This document shows, piece after piece, positions 17,925-27,052 of a DNA stretch of 60,004 nucleotides (the first letter of the stretch is position 1; each line of letters starts with the position of its first letter). A program made the position numbers and the translations under genes. Below the pieces are notes generated by a model. The model made no database searches. It worked only from the letters and a program-made list of their open reading frames with translations, and was not told the origin of the DNA. The stretch is from Sphaerimonospora mesophila NBRC 14179 = JCM 3151 (GTDB lineage: Bacteria; Actinomycetota; Actinomycetes; Streptosporangiales; Streptosporangiaceae), in assembly GCA_001552515.1 (NCBI GenBank), contig BCRI01000029.1, positions 1 through 60,004 of the forward strand. Reading direction: 5' to 3'.

Positions 17925-19028
17925 CTAGCTTTGGACCTCGCTTGGTACGGCCCCGGTGCTGCGCCGGACGACCAGTTGGGGGGTCACCTGCCGGAGTCTG
18001 GAGGATTTGCCCGGTTCCGAGATGCGGTCGCTGAGCAGGGCGGCCGCCGACCGCCCCATCGCCCGCCGCGGCTGGTCGACGCTGGTGAGCGAGATCTGGT
18101 TCACCGCCGCGAGATGCGTGTTGTCGTACCCCACCACGGACAGGTCCTGGGGCACTCGCAGGCCCAGTTCGCTCGCGGCCGTGAGCACGCCCATCGCGAC
18201 GATGTCGTTGGCCGCGAAGACCGCGGTCGGCCGAGGCGTACGGCGCAGCAGCGCCAGCGCGGCCTGCCGGCCGCTCTCCTCGGTGAAGTCTCCGTGCTCG
18301 ACCATGATGTGCGGGGCCAGCCCGTGCCGGCGCATGGCCATCAGATAGCCCTCACAGCGGCAGCGGGCGGCCGACGACGGCGTCCCCTCGATGTGCGCGA
18401 TCTGCCGGTGCCCGAGCTCCACCAGGTGGTCGACGGCCAGCCTCGCCCCGAGCTGGTCGTCGTCCACGACGATGTCGATGCCCTCGAGGTCCACGTCGCG
18501 TTCGCCCACCACCACCGTGGGGGTGTAGGCGGCGGCCTCGGCGAGCGTGTCGCTGGACGGGGCGATGCCCAACATGACCAGGCCGTCCACACGCAGTTCC
18601 AGGAACGCCTCCACGGCCTCGTCCTCGAACGCCGGGTCCCATCGGCCGCTGCCGATCAGTAATCGAAGACCGTCGCCGTGCAGGCTCTCCTGCAGACCGT
18701 CCAGGAACTCGGCGTAGAACGGGTTGTGCAGATCGGCCACCAGGGCGCCCACCAGGTGGGTACGGCCCTCCACGAGGCTGCGGGCCACCGCGTTCGGGCG
18801 GTACCCGAGCTCCCTGGCCGCCTGGAGGACCGCCTCCCTGCGATGTTCGCTCACATGAGGTGATCCCCTGAGCACGAGGGACACCAGCGACTTGGACACT
18901 CCGGCACGTTCGGCCACATTGCGGATCGTGGGCCGCGGCCGCGGGCTGAATCCATCGGGCAGCCCGCTGTCGGGCAGCGATACGCCGACGCTGTTCCGGG
19001 CAGTGGTCTGCATGGACGGTCCTGACAT
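17925..19028 (-). CDS. LacI-family transcriptional regulator
   Basis: About 367 aa. The DNA-binding head (RPTIRNVAERAGVSKSLVSLVLRGSPHVSEHRREAV) has the LacI helix-turn-helix and hinge (RPNAVARSLV), followed by a periplasmic-binding-protein-like sensor domain (VADLHNPFYAEFLDGL, VVVGERDVDLEGIDIV, TAVFAANDIVAMGVL). Such regulators answer to sugars. The start is uncertain: ATG 19028 has GGGGAGAG upstream and ATG 19013 has AGGA. It is divergent from the 124-bp repeat array and the TetR gene. The hexosaminidase nearby is a possible target. Confidence 0.92.
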   Translation of the reverse strand: MSGPSMQTTARNSVGVSLPDSGLPDGFSPRPRPTIRNVAERAGVSKSLVSLVLRGSPHVSEHRREAVLQAARELGYRPNAVARSLVEGRTHLVGALVADLHNPFYAEFLDGLQESLHGDGLRLLIGSGRWDPAFEDEAVEAFLELRVDGLVMLGIAPSSDTLAEAAAYTPTVVVGERDVDLEGIDIVVDDDQLGARLAVDHLVELGHRQIAHIEGTPSSAARCRCEGYLMAMRRHGLAPHIMVEHGDFTEESGRQAALALLRRTPRPTAVFAANDIVAMGVLTAASELGLRVPQDLSVVGYDNTHLAAVNQISLTSVDQPRRAMGRSAAALLSDRISEPGKSSRLRQVTPQLVVRRSTGAVPSEVQS

Positions 19029-19119
19029 GGCTCTCCCCACGATGCGTGGACGTGCATCTGACACACCAAACGATCGAGTTGCCCAGAGGGTACGGGTTAA
19101 GACCGTAACGCTCGTTCTT

Positions 19120-19540
19120 GCCCGTTCCTCCGCGCGTTGGAGATGCCCGATAGTGGCTGATCGCCGTTGGAAGGCCGGCTTGCTCGCCGTAGGGCGTGTT
19201 GGTGTTTCCCGTGTGGCGTTGGTCGTCAGGGGTGTCGGTTTTGCCCGTTCCTCCGCGCGTTGGGGATGCCCGATAGTGGCTGGTCGCCGTTGGGTGGCCG
19301 GCTTGCTCGCCGTAGGGCGTGTTGGTGTTTCCCGTGTGGCCGTTGATCGTCAGGGGTGTCGGTTTTGCCCGTTCCTCCGCGCGTTGGGGATGCCCGATAG
19401 TGGCTGGTCGCCGTTGGAAGGCCGGCTTGCTCGCCGTAGGGCGAGTTGGTGTTTCCCGTGTGGCCGTTGGTCGTCAGGGGTGTCGGTTCTGCCCGTTCCT
19501 CGTCCGTGCGTTCGGGTGCCCGATGGGGGCTGCCGTTGTG
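19120..19540. repeat. Tandem array of about 3.4 units, 124-bp period
   Basis: Units begin with GCCCGTTCCTCCGCGCGTTG at 19120, 19243 and 19367, and a diverged partial unit begins at 19491 (periods 123, 124 and 124 bp). Units 2 and 3 differ at only a few positions. The period is not a multiple of three and no reading frame has a ribosome site, so it is not a protein repeat. Each unit carries two TGCCCG hexamers 26 bp apart. The array fills most of the 550-bp gap between the divergent LacI and TetR genes. Confidence 0.85.
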
Positions 19541-19580
19541 AGGGGAGAAAGCTGCGGATCGACCCGATAGTGTTCAAGGT

Positions 19581-20321
19581 GTGGGTGCCACACGCCAGGT
19601 GGGAGAGAGCACACGGCGGGTTCGGCGCAGGCTGAGCGTGGACCGGCGGCGGGAGGAGTTGATCGCTGCCGCACTCGACCTGTTCAGCAAGCATGACGCC
19701 GAGGACGTCTCGATCGACGACGTCGCCGTCTCGGCGGGCGCGTCACGGGCGCTCGTCTACCACTACTTCGGCGGCAAGCAGGAGCTCTACGTGGCGGCGC
19801 TGCGCAGCGCCGCCAAGGAACTGGACGCGAGACTGCATCCCCGCGGCACGGAGTCACCGGACGGGGAGACGCCGGACGGGGAGACGCCGGACGGGGAGAC
19901 GCCGCCCGATGAAGCCGGAGCGCGGCGGCGGGGCGCCGACCCCGTGGACGAGATCGCGCGCGGGCTGACCCGCTATTTCGACTTCGTGGAGGAGCACGCG
20001 ACGGGATTCGCCGCACTGCTCAGGGGCGGCCCCGCCAACCGTGCCGGAGAGGTCGGCGAGATCGTCGACGGCGTACGGCAGCGCATGCTCCGGCTCATCC
20101 TGAGCGCGATGTGGGACGGCACGCCGGGCCCGATGCTCCGCGTCACGTTGCGATCGTGGATCGCCGTGGTCGAGACGGCCGGGCTCGACTGGCTGGAGCA
20201 CCGTGACATGGACCGGAGCGAGCTCGAACGGATGCTGGTGGATCAGATGGTCGCGCTGCTGACCGGGGCGGCCGAGCACGACCGGGAGGTGGCCACCCTG
20301 CTGGCGCGGCTGCGGCGGTGA
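19581..20321 (+). CDS. TetR-family transcriptional regulator
   Basis: 246 aa. The N-terminal HTH is clear (REELIAAALDLFSKHDAEDV, ASRALVYHYFGGKQELYVAAL), followed by a helical ligand domain. The two are joined by a linker with three tandem PDGET units, encoded by a 15-bp DNA repeat, which is unusual for the family. GTG 19581 is a tentative start; GTG 19599 is another. The gene directly follows the 124-bp repeat array, which may hold its promoter or operators. The target is unknown. Confidence 0.9.
   Translation: MGATRQVGESTRRVRRRLSVDRRREELIAAALDLFSKHDAEDVSIDDVAVSAGASRALVYHYFGGKQELYVAALRSAAKELDARLHPRGTESPDGETPDGETPDGETPPDEAGARRRGADPVDEIARGLTRYFDFVEEHATGFAALLRGGPANRAGEVGEIVDGVRQRMLRLILSAMWDGTPGPMLRVTLRSWIAVVETAGLDWLEHRDMDRSELERMLVDQMVALLTGAAEHDREVATLLARLRR
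19857..19901 (+). repeat. Three 15-bp tandem repeats within the TetR gene
   Basis: CCGGACGGGGAGACG is repeated three times in frame and encodes PDGETPDGETPDGET. In-frame slippage would change linker length without breaking the protein. Confidence 0.85.
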
Positions 20322-20517
20322 CAGGTCTGGCCGGTGCGATAGGTCTGACAGGTGACCGCTTCGGCGGGAAGCGGCCGGGGTAGCGGGGAGGCGCCGGGCG
20401 GGCGGCGCCGGCCCCCCATATGACCCGTAACCCATGGTGATCACGGGCTCGTGCTGACGCGCTCGCACTTCTCGACGGAGCGCGTTCGTTGTCCCGCTTG
20501 CGGGTGACGGCCCCGTG

Positions 20518-20721
20518 CTACTCGGAGCGCTGCTGCGGAATCCCCGCGAGCAGTGCCCGGACCTCGGTCTCCCGGTAGCGCCGGTGACCCCCGAGGGTAC
20601 GGATGGACGTCAGCTTGCCCGCCTTCGCCCAGCGGGTGACGGTCTTGGGGTCGACGCGGAACATGGTGGCGACCTCCGCCGGGGTGAGCAGTGGCTCGGC
20701 CTCGGGTGTACGAGCTGACAT
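20518..20721 (-). CDS. bldC: BldC, MerR-like developmental transcription factor
   Basis: 67 aa with a single winged-helix MerR-type domain and no effector region: PLLTPAEVATMFRVDPKTV, RWAKAGKLTSIRTLGGHRR, ending AGIPQQRSE. This is nearly identical, as I recall it, to Streptomyces BldC, which binds cooperatively to direct repeats and controls the switch from vegetative growth to aerial development. GGAGGAGAGG precedes ATG 20721. The neighbouring hypothetical gene and valine dehydrogenase match the order I recall around Streptomyces bldC. The gap upstream is long (346 bp), implying a long 5' leader. Confidence 0.96.
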   Translation of the reverse strand: MSARTPEAEPLLTPAEVATMFRVDPKTVTRWAKAGKLTSIRTLGGHRRYRETEVRALLAGIPQQRSE

Positions 20722-20940
20722 TTCTGCGGCCTCTCCTCCGTGTGGACCGGCGACAGCGACGTCTTGGCCGCGCTGGTCCTGTCTGGCGCTTGTCTGGTCT
20801 GACGCTTGCCAGGGATGTCAGCAAATGACCCAAATGTGCGGTTTTCCAGGATCATTTGCGGCATCACCCGATGTGACCATACAGCCACGCAGTGCGATTG
20901 GCGAGCCCTCCGGGCACAACATCTCGACCACGGGTTGATG

Positions 20941-20958
20941 TCACGCTCGGTGATTCTA
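20941..20958 (-). promoter_or_regulatory. Probable bldC promoter -10 with BldD-box-like palindrome
   Basis: On the minus strand TAGAAT (20953-20958) is a good -10. It abuts TCACGCTCGGTGA (20941-20953), which fits the BldD box as I recall it (TNACNCWGNGTNA) at all but one defined position. The placement over the transcription start fits repression. BldD is reported to bind the bldC promoter in Streptomyces. The implied 5' leader is about 225 nt. Confidence 0.5.
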
Positions 20959-21067
20959 GCGACACGTTTCGTGGTATCGCAGTGAAAACGGCAAACTGCT
21001 CAGTTCGTAGATGTGAGATCGAATGTTCCGTGACCAGATCGTGCAGGTCGCGGCCCTTTCATTACGA

Positions 21068-21934
21068 TCAGTTTGCCCGTTCCAGGGCCTTGATCGACCT
21101 CCAACGGAGAATGACCCGCTGATACATCGCGAAGGCAAGCTCCTCCTGACCGTTGTCCAAACTCGTGAGAGCGGTGGCCACCTCGGCCACGGACTGGTCG
21201 CCCTGGAGCGTGTTGTCGTCCATCAGGTGGACGAGACCGCCGTAGTCGAGCTCGACGAGCGAGTGGGGGTGGAACTCCTCCAGCCAGCGGCCCACGTCCT
21301 CGACGTCGCTCAGGGTCGTCACCTGGCCGACGTGCCGCCGGATCGTCACCAGGGCACGGGCCACCCGGCGCCGTGCCTGCGCCATCGAGGTGACGTAGAG
21401 CATGTTCCTGGGCGGCGCCGTCGTGGTCGGTACGGCGCCCTCGCCGGCCGCCTCGGAGCCGAGCACCAGCCACCGTTCCGCCGAGTCGAACGGGACGAAC
21501 CACGGCGTCGGGACATGCCAGGTGCTGGTCCTGATGTGGGTACGCAGCGAGTGCTCATAGCGCTTGAACCGGTCGAAGTCGTCCGCGGTCTGCTCGGCGA
21601 CCTTGTCCGGCACGAACCGGTCGGCCAGCCTGATGGGCAGGCTGCCGCGGAACGAGGTGAACGCCAGCCACGACCGCAGCCTGCTCTGCCACGGGCAGAC
21701 ATAGAGCATCTCCTCGACCCGGCGCAGGTACGCGTTCGGGCTCTCCTCCTCCGGGGCCGGCACCGGAGGCACGCACATCAGCCGGCGAAGCGACTCGCCG
21801 TGCTCGACCTCGAGTGCGCCGGCCCGTCGCGGCCGGGTTCTGGACTCGGCATAGCGGGCCCAGCCGACCTGATCCTGTGGGGCGAAGGCGGTCAGCGGCT
21901 CGTACACGCGGAGATAGGCAGCGTAGGGGAGCAC
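21068..21934 (-). CDS. Conserved hypothetical protein of the bldC-vdh neighbourhood
   Basis: About 288 aa. The start is inferred at GTG 21934, giving VLPYAAYLRVYEPLTAF, which resembles the beginning of actinomycete homologues. The ribosome site is weak. The body is rich in Trp and Arg (CPWQSRLRSWLAFTSFRG, TSTWHVPTPWFVPFDS) and has no signal peptide or membrane helix. A gene of this kind lies between bldC and vdh in Streptomyces, so conserved linkage suggests a shared role. I do not recognise a domain with known chemistry. Confidence 0.75.
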   Translation of the reverse strand: MLPYAAYLRVYEPLTAFAPQDQVGWARYAESRTRPRRAGALEVEHGESLRRLMCVPPVPAPEEESPNAYLRRVEEMLYVCPWQSRLRSWLAFTSFRGSLPIRLADRFVPDKVAEQTADDFDRFKRYEHSLRTHIRTSTWHVPTPWFVPFDSAERWLVLGSEAAGEGAVPTTTAPPRNMLYVTSMAQARRRVARALVTIRRHVGQVTTLSDVEDVGRWLEEFHPHSLVELDYGGLVHLMDDNTLQGDQSVAEVATALTSLDNGQEELAFAMYQRVILRWRSIKALERAN

Positions 21935-22073
21935 ACCCAGAATCGTGCCACGGCACCGAGGCCATGTGCAGTACCGTCCCGACTTTTCATGATCGTTTTC
22001 TGGGAAGGTCGGTAAGCTGTGAGGAGATTCGCCGCAAGGAGGCGGCGAACAGAGGCGATCAGGAGTCACCATC

Positions 22074-23192
22074 GTGACCGACGTCTTCGGGCTCTCCCAC
22101 AAGGACACCAGCCCTGCCAAGGACGCGACCCCCATCCAGCCGGTGAAGCACGAACAGGTCGTTTTCTGCTCCGACGAGCGCAGCGGCCTGTACGCGATCA
22201 TCGCGATCTACAGCACCGCCCTCGGGCCGGGACTCGGCGGCACCCGGTTCTACCCCTACGAGAGCGAGCAGGCCGCGCTCGCCGATGTGCTCAATCTCTC
22301 CCGCGCCATGGCGTACAAGAACTCCCTGGCCGGGCTCGACCTGGGCGGCGCGAAGGCCGTCATCATCGGCGACCCGGCCACCACCAAGAACGAGGCCCTG
22401 CTGCGGGCCTACGGCAGGTTCGTCCAGTCGCTCGGCGGCCGCTACTACACCGCCTGCGACGTGGGCACCTATGCCGAGGACATGGACATCGTCGCCCGAG
22501 AGTCCGCCTACGTCGTCGGCCGGACCCCCGAGCACGGAGGCGCGGGCGACTCCTCCATCCTCACCTCCTTCGGCGTGTTCCAGGGCATGCGCGCGGCGTC
22601 CGAGCACATGTACGGAACCTCCTCACTGAGGGGCCGCCGGGTCGGGGTCGAGGGGCTGGGCAAGGTCGGGCACCGTCTCGTCGACCACCTGATCGAGGAC
22701 GGCGCCGAGGTCGTGGTCTGCGACGTGTCCGAGCAGGCGGTCGAGCGGGTGCGGCTGCGCCACCCGTCGGTCGAGGTCGTCGCGGACACCGCGGCACTGA
22801 CCGCGGCCGACATCGACGTCTACGCGCCGTGCGCGCTCGGCGGGTCGGTCGACGACGCGGCCGTCCCCCGGCTCAAAGCCAAGATCGTGTGCGGCGCGGC
22901 CAACAACCAGCTCGCGCATCCGGACGTGGAGAAGCAACTCGCCGAACGGGGCATCCTCTACGCGCCCGACTACCTGGTGAACTCCGGAGGAGTCATCCAG
23001 GTGGCCGACGAGATCGAGGGCTTCGACATGGCCAGGGCCAGGGCCAGGGCCGCCCGGATCTTCGACACCACCCTCAAGATCTTTGAGATGGCCGACGTGG
23101 AAGGCGTCCCTCCGGGGGCCGCAGCGGATAGGCTGGCGGAGCGAAGAATGTCGGAAGTGGGTCGGCTGAGGGGCATTTGGCTCCGACGTTGA
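22074..23192 (+). CDS. vdh: Valine (Glu/Leu/Phe/Val) dehydrogenase
   Basis: 372 aa. The enzyme oxidatively deaminates branched-chain amino acids to 2-oxo acids with NAD; in streptomycetes this feeds acyl-CoA starters for fatty acids and polyketides. The substrate domain has [12 protein letters not shown] and the lysine motif [14 protein letters not shown]; the NAD domain has [25 protein letters not shown] and [11 protein letters not shown] are typical of the leucine/valine branch. GTG 22074 has AGGAG upstream. The product could be used by the 2-oxo acid dehydrogenase encoded at 36.2-39.7 kb. Confidence 0.94.
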   Translation: MTDVFGLSHKDTSPAKDATPIQPVKHEQVVFCSDERSGLYAIIAIYSTALGPGLGGTRFYPYESEQAALADVLNLSRAMAYKNSLAGLDLGGAKAVIIGDPATTKNEALLRAYGRFVQSLGGRYYTACDVGTYAEDMDIVARESAYVVGRTPEHGGAGDSSILTSFGVFQGMRAASEHMYGTSSLRGRRVGVEGLGKVGHRLVDHLIEDGAEVVVCDVSEQAVERVRLRHPSVEVVADTAALTAADIDVYAPCALGGSVDDAAVPRLKAKIVCGAANNQLAHPDVEKQLAERGILYAPDYLVNSGGVIQVADEIEGFDMARARARAARIFDTTLKIFEMADVEGVPPGAAADRLAERRMSEVGRLRGIWLRR

Positions 23193-23341
23193 CCAGCGCC
23201 ACTCGTACGACGTACCGAGCGGCGCACAAACCAGGTACGGTAATAGGCGAGTGAGAGACTGGCGCCTGAAGTCAGTGCGTCAGTGCGCGGTGCGTTAGTG
23301 ACGAGGGGTCGGGCACGGCCCCGCATGAGGGGGTCGAGCCA

Positions 23342-23575
23342 ATGGGGCGCGGCCGAGCAAAGGCCAAGCAGGTCAAGGTCGCCCGTCGGCTGAAGTACAA
23401 CAGCGGCGGAACGGATCTTGAGCGCCTGCGCGCGGAGCTCGGAGTCGTGGACGAGGACGATTCCGGCCGCAACAAGGAGCATGACCCTTACGAAGAGCTG
23501 GCAAGTCGCTATGCCGACTACGCCGTCGACGACGAAGACGAGGGCGACACCAGCGAGCGTCGTGGGCGCCGTTGA
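23342..23575 (+). CDS. DUF3073 protein
   Basis: 77 aa: a strongly basic N-terminus (MGRGRAKAKQVKVARRLKYN) followed by an acidic tail with DEDEGD. This is the DUF3073 family, conserved in actinobacteria next to purM/purF. GAGGGGG lies eight bases before ATG 23342. The charge pattern would suit nucleic acid or ribosome binding, but the function is unknown. Confidence 0.9.
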   Translation: MGRGRAKAKQVKVARRLKYNSGGTDLERLRAELGVVDEDDSGRNKEHDPYEELASRYADYAVDDEDEGDTSERRGRR

Positions 23576-23595
23576 TCCGTTTGTGAGTGCCAGGT

Positions 23596-23631
23596 AAGCC
23601 GTCCGGCGGGGTACGCCCCGCCGGGCGGCTT
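23596..23631. terminator. Strong bidirectional hairpin terminator
   Basis: A 16-bp stem (AAGCCGTCCGGCGGGG paired with CCCCGCCGGGCGGCTT, one G-T wobble) closed by a TACG tetraloop. It lies just after the DUF3073 stop and can also serve the opposing purF-purM operon. Confidence 0.85.
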
Positions 23632-23791
23632 GCTTGCCTGTCCGGCCGATCGGTGCCGCCACCGCGTGCCGGGTGCGGGTCAGACGGGATGCTCGTCGGA
23701 CGCGCAAGCCCGGCATGCTTCCTGGCATGCCGCCGAAGGGACCGCTTCCGTCCGGGCCTGTCCTTCTCCGAGCGCATGGGCTCCGGGCACA

Positions 23792-24817
23792 TCAGCGGAA
23801 CCTGGCCTGCCCGGAGCCGGCGACGATCTCGCCGAGCATCCAGGTGGGCACCCCACGCCGGTTCAGCAGCTCAATCGCCTGGTCGGCCCGTCCGGCGGGG
23901 ACGACGGCGCACATGCCCACACCCAGGTTGAACGTCCGGTCCATCTCCGACTGCGGGACCTTGCCGTGACCGGCCAGCACCTCGAAGATCGCGGGAGGAG
24001 TCCACGAGCCGCGGTCCAGGAGGGCGTCGGCGCTGTCGGGCAGAGTCCTGGCCAGGTTGGCGGCGAGCCCGCCGCCGGTGATGTGGGCCAGCGCGTGGAC
24101 CTCGGTCTCCCGGATCAGTGCGAGGCAGTCCAGGGAGTAGATCCGGGTCGGCTCGAGCAGTTCCTCGCCGAGTGTCCGGCCCAGTTCGGGCAGTTCCCGC
24201 TCCAGGCTGAGCCCAGCGGTCGATATGACATGCCTCACAAGGGAGTATCCGTTCGAGTGGACTCCGCTGGAGGCCAGGCCGAGCACGACGTCGCCGGGCA
24301 CGACCCGATGGGGGCCGAGCAGTTCGTCGGCCTCGACCACTCCGGTGCCCGCACCGGCCAGGTCGTACTCGTCCGGGCCCATCGCGCCGGGATGCTCGGC
24401 CGTCTCCCCGCCGATCAGTGCGCAGCCGGCCAGGCGGCACCCCTCCGCCACACCGCCGACGATGTCGGCGATGCGCTCGGGCACGACCTTCCCGCACGCG
24501 ATGTAGTCGGTCATGAAGAGCGGCTCGGCCCCGCACACCACGAGGTCGTCGACGACCATGCCGACGAGGTCGATGCCGATCGTGTCGTGCCTGCCGAGCC
24601 GCTGGGCCAGCATCACCTTGGTGCCGACGCCGTCGGTGGAGGTCGCAAGCAGCGGCCGCCGGTAGCGCAGGAACGCGGAGGCGTCGAAGAGCCCGGCGAA
24701 GCCGCTGGCGTCGTCCACGACCTCCGGCCGCCGGGAGCGGGCCACCCGCGACTTCATCAGCTCGACGGCGCGGTCACCGGCCTCGATGTCGACACCGGCG
24801 GCGGCGTAGCTGGTCAT
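23792..24817 (-). CDS. purM: Phosphoribosylformylglycinamidine cyclo-ligase (AIR synthetase)
   Basis: 341 aa. It closes the imidazole ring of AIR from FGAM and ATP, step five of purine synthesis. SYAAAGVDIEAGDRAVELMK, TSTDGVGTKVMLA, DLVGMVVDDLVVCGAEPLF and LIGGETAEHPG are diagnostic motifs. ATG 24817 overlaps the purF stop by four bases (ATGA), so the two are translationally coupled. Confidence 0.97.
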   Translation of the reverse strand: MTSYAAAGVDIEAGDRAVELMKSRVARSRRPEVVDDASGFAGLFDASAFLRYRRPLLATSTDGVGTKVMLAQRLGRHDTIGIDLVGMVVDDLVVCGAEPLFMTDYIACGKVVPERIADIVGGVAEGCRLAGCALIGGETAEHPGAMGPDEYDLAGAGTGVVEADELLGPHRVVPGDVVLGLASSGVHSNGYSLVRHVISTAGLSLERELPELGRTLGEELLEPTRIYSLDCLALIRETEVHALAHITGGGLAANLARTLPDSADALLDRGSWTPPAIFEVLAGHGKVPQSEMDRTFNLGVGMCAVVPAGRADQAIELLNRRGVPTWMLGEIVAGSGQARFR

Positions 24818-26250
24818 CGCTGGGCCTCCAGCACGAACTTCCCCACTCTGTCTTCCTCGATCGGGATCGGATAGTCACCGGTGAAGCAGGCCCGGCAGAG
24901 CCGGTCGGCGGGCAGCGTGGTCGCCCGCGTCAACCCCTCAAGCGAGATGTAGCCGAGTGAGTCGGCGCCGAGGGAGTGCCTGATCTCCTCTGTCGTCAGC
25001 GACCCGGCGATCAGCTCGGCCCTCGTCGCGAAGTCGATGCCGTAGAAGCAGGGCCAGGCCACCGGCGGCGAGGAGATCCGTACGTGCACCTCGGTGGCGC
25101 CCGCCTCGCGCAGCATCTTGACGATGGCGCGCTGGGTGTTGCCCCGCACGATCGAGTCGTCCACCACGACCAGGCGCTTGCCCTGGATCACCTCGCGCAG
25201 CGGGTTCAGCTTCAGCCTGATGCCGAGCTGGCGGATGGTCTGCGACGGCTGGATGAAGGTACGGCCGACGTAGGAGTTCTTCACCAGGCCCTGGCCGTAC
25301 GGGATGCCACTCTGCTCGGCGTAGCCGATGGCGGCCGGCGTGCCGGACTCGGGCGTGGGAATCACGAGATCGGCGTCCACCGGGTGCTCGCGGGCCAGCA
25401 CGCGGCCGACCTCCACCCGGGTGGCCTGCACGCCACGCCCGGCGATGGTGGTGTCGGGGCGGGCGAGGTAGACGTACTCGAACAGGCAGCCCTTGGGCTC
25501 GGCTGCGGCGAACCGCCGGGAGCGCACTCCGCGCTCGTCGATCGTCAGCAGCTCACCGGGCTCGACCTCGCGGATGAAGGAGGCCCCGACGATGTCGAGG
25601 GCCGCGGTCTCGGAGGCGATCACCCAGCCGCGCTCCAGCCGGCCCAGCACGAGCGGCCGGACACCCTGCGGGTCGCGGGCGGCGAACAGCGTCGTCTCGG
25701 TCATCCAGACCAGTGAGTAGGCGCCCTTCACCTGCGGCAGCAGCTCGGCCGCCACGTCCTCCACGGGGCGTGAGCCGTGCTTGGCGAGGAGGGCGGTGAG
25801 CACCTCGGTGTCGGTGGTGGCCCTGATGGAGCCCGGCGCGACGTCCTCGGCGAGCTGCGCCGTGTTGATCAGATTGCCGTTGTGCGCGAGCGCCAGCCCA
25901 CCGTCGTCGGTGGAGTTCAGTGTGGGCTGCGCGTTCTCCCAGTTGCTCGATCCGGTGGTGGAGTAGCGGCAGTGCCCGATGGCCAGGTGGCCGCGGAGGG
26001 TGCCGAGGATGGACTCGTCGAAGACCTGAGGTACCAGCCCCATGTCCTTGTAGACGAGGATGCGGTCGCCCTCGCTCACCGCGATGCCCGCGGACTCCTG
26101 CCCGCGGTGCTGCAGTGCGTACAGGCCGTAGTAGGTGAGTTTGGAGACGTCCTCCCCGGGAGCCCAGACGCCGAAGACGCCACACGCGTCCTTTGGAGCG
26201 TGGTCCTGGGGGTCGAGGTCATGGCCCAGCCGGCCGTCGCCCTTCAACAC
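24814..26250 (-). CDS. purF: Amidophosphoribosyltransferase
   Basis: 478 aa. It commits PRPP to purine synthesis using glutamine ammonia. The N-terminal glutaminase nucleophile is Cys in KDACGVFGVW, exposed after removal of a propeptide of about 22 aa. YYGLYALQHRGQESAG follows, then a phosphoribosyltransferase domain with VVVDDSIVRGNT. Cysteines near CLFEYVYLARPD and in CRACFTGDYP suit the Fe-S type. GTG 26250 is seven bases from a TAGACT -10, suggesting a leaderless transcript. Confidence 0.97.
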   Translation of the reverse strand: MLKGDGRLGHDLDPQDHAPKDACGVFGVWAPGEDVSKLTYYGLYALQHRGQESAGIAVSEGDRILVYKDMGLVPQVFDESILGTLRGHLAIGHCRYSTTGSSNWENAQPTLNSTDDGGLALAHNGNLINTAQLAEDVAPGSIRATTDTEVLTALLAKHGSRPVEDVAAELLPQVKGAYSLVWMTETTLFAARDPQGVRPLVLGRLERGWVIASETAALDIVGASFIREVEPGELLTIDERGVRSRRFAAAEPKGCLFEYVYLARPDTTIAGRGVQATRVEVGRVLAREHPVDADLVIPTPESGTPAAIGYAEQSGIPYGQGLVKNSYVGRTFIQPSQTIRQLGIRLKLNPLREVIQGKRLVVVDDSIVRGNTQRAIVKMLREAGATEVHVRISSPPVAWPCFYGIDFATRAELIAGSLTTEEIRHSLGADSLGYISLEGLTRATTLPADRLCRACFTGDYPIPIEEDRVGKFVLEAQR

Positions 26251-26257
26251 GTACTTG

Positions 26258-26263
26258 AGTCTA
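26258..26263 (-). promoter_or_regulatory. Probable -10 of leaderless purF
   Basis: TAGACT on the minus strand, seven bases from GTG 26250, with no Shine-Dalgarno between. The -35 is weak. Confidence 0.45.
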
Positions 26264-26415
26264 TTTGGACGACGGCGCTGCTCGGACCGGGGGCTGGTGG
26301 AGTCTCACCGGAAGGATCGACCCCGCTTTGCCGTGTCGTCCCTGGCCCGGCCGTGATTCTCGGGAGATTCTGGCCGTTCCGGCAGCCCCCGAAATCACCT
26401 ATGGAAGGGATCACC

Positions 26416-27003
26416 GTGGCGACACCCGACTACCCCGATCGCCCTGGGCAGCCCGAATCACGCCCTCCAGAAGGCCCACCCTCCCCTGAAGGTCCACGCC
26501 CTCCCGGAGGTCAGGGCCCCCAGGGGCCCCCGCAGCGGCCACCCCAGGGTCCGTACGAACAGGGTCCGTATGGACAGGGGCAGGGCCCGTACGGACAGGG
26601 TCCGTACGGCGGGTCGCTGCCCCCGCCGCCTTCGGGGCCGGCGGGACCGCCGGGCGGCTGGCCGCCACCGCCGCCGGTCGGTGGCGGGCTGGGCACGGCG
26701 GCGCTGGTGCTCGGCATCGCCGGTCTCGTCCTGCTGCCCGTGTGCGGGATCGGCGCGCTGGTCGCCATCCCCGGACTCATCGTGGGGATCGTGGCGACGG
26801 TCAGGAGGTCCAACCGGCGACGGGCCGTCATCGGTCTCGCGCTGAGCATCGCGACCCTGATCCTCGCAGTGATCTTCGTGGTGCTGTTCAACAACTGGCT
26901 CAGCGACACGGGCCTGCGTGAGTGCTTCGATCCGGCGCTCTACCCGGACCAGGAGGCCGTACAGAACTGCGTGGAGAACAAGCTCGGCGGCAGAACGGGC
27001 TAG
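26416..27003 (+). CDS. DUF4190-like membrane protein with Pro/Gly-rich head
   Basis: 195 aa. About 90 residues of Pro/Gly/Gln repeats (QGPYGQG-type) come first. Two hydrophobic helices follow (GTAALVLGIAGLVLLPVCGI and a second near AVIGLALSIATLILAVIFVV), with RRSNRRR between, typical of DUF4190. The short tail has two cysteines (RECFDP, NCVEN). GTG 26416 is chosen for the GAAGGGA site. It is divergent from purF. Function unknown. Confidence 0.8.
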   Translation: MATPDYPDRPGQPESRPPEGPPSPEGPRPPGGQGPQGPPQRPPQGPYEQGPYGQGQGPYGQGPYGGSLPPPPSGPAGPPGGWPPPPPVGGGLGTAALVLGIAGLVLLPVCGIGALVAIPGLIVGIVATVRRSNRRRAVIGLALSIATLILAVIFVVLFNNWLSDTGLRECFDPALYPDQEAVQNCVENKLGGRTG

Positions 27004-27052
27004 ACAGGGGAACGGGCCGGGCCGGGCAGGCGGATCGGGACAGGCCGGAGGT

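Noticed and set aside
19120-19540. CRISPR-like array
   Set aside because: The whole 124-bp unit is repeated with no unique spacers, and there are no cas genes.
18892-19635. Plus-strand open frame across the 124-bp repeats as a repeat protein
   Set aside because: The period is not a multiple of three, so the translation changes frame at every unit, and no ribosome site exists.
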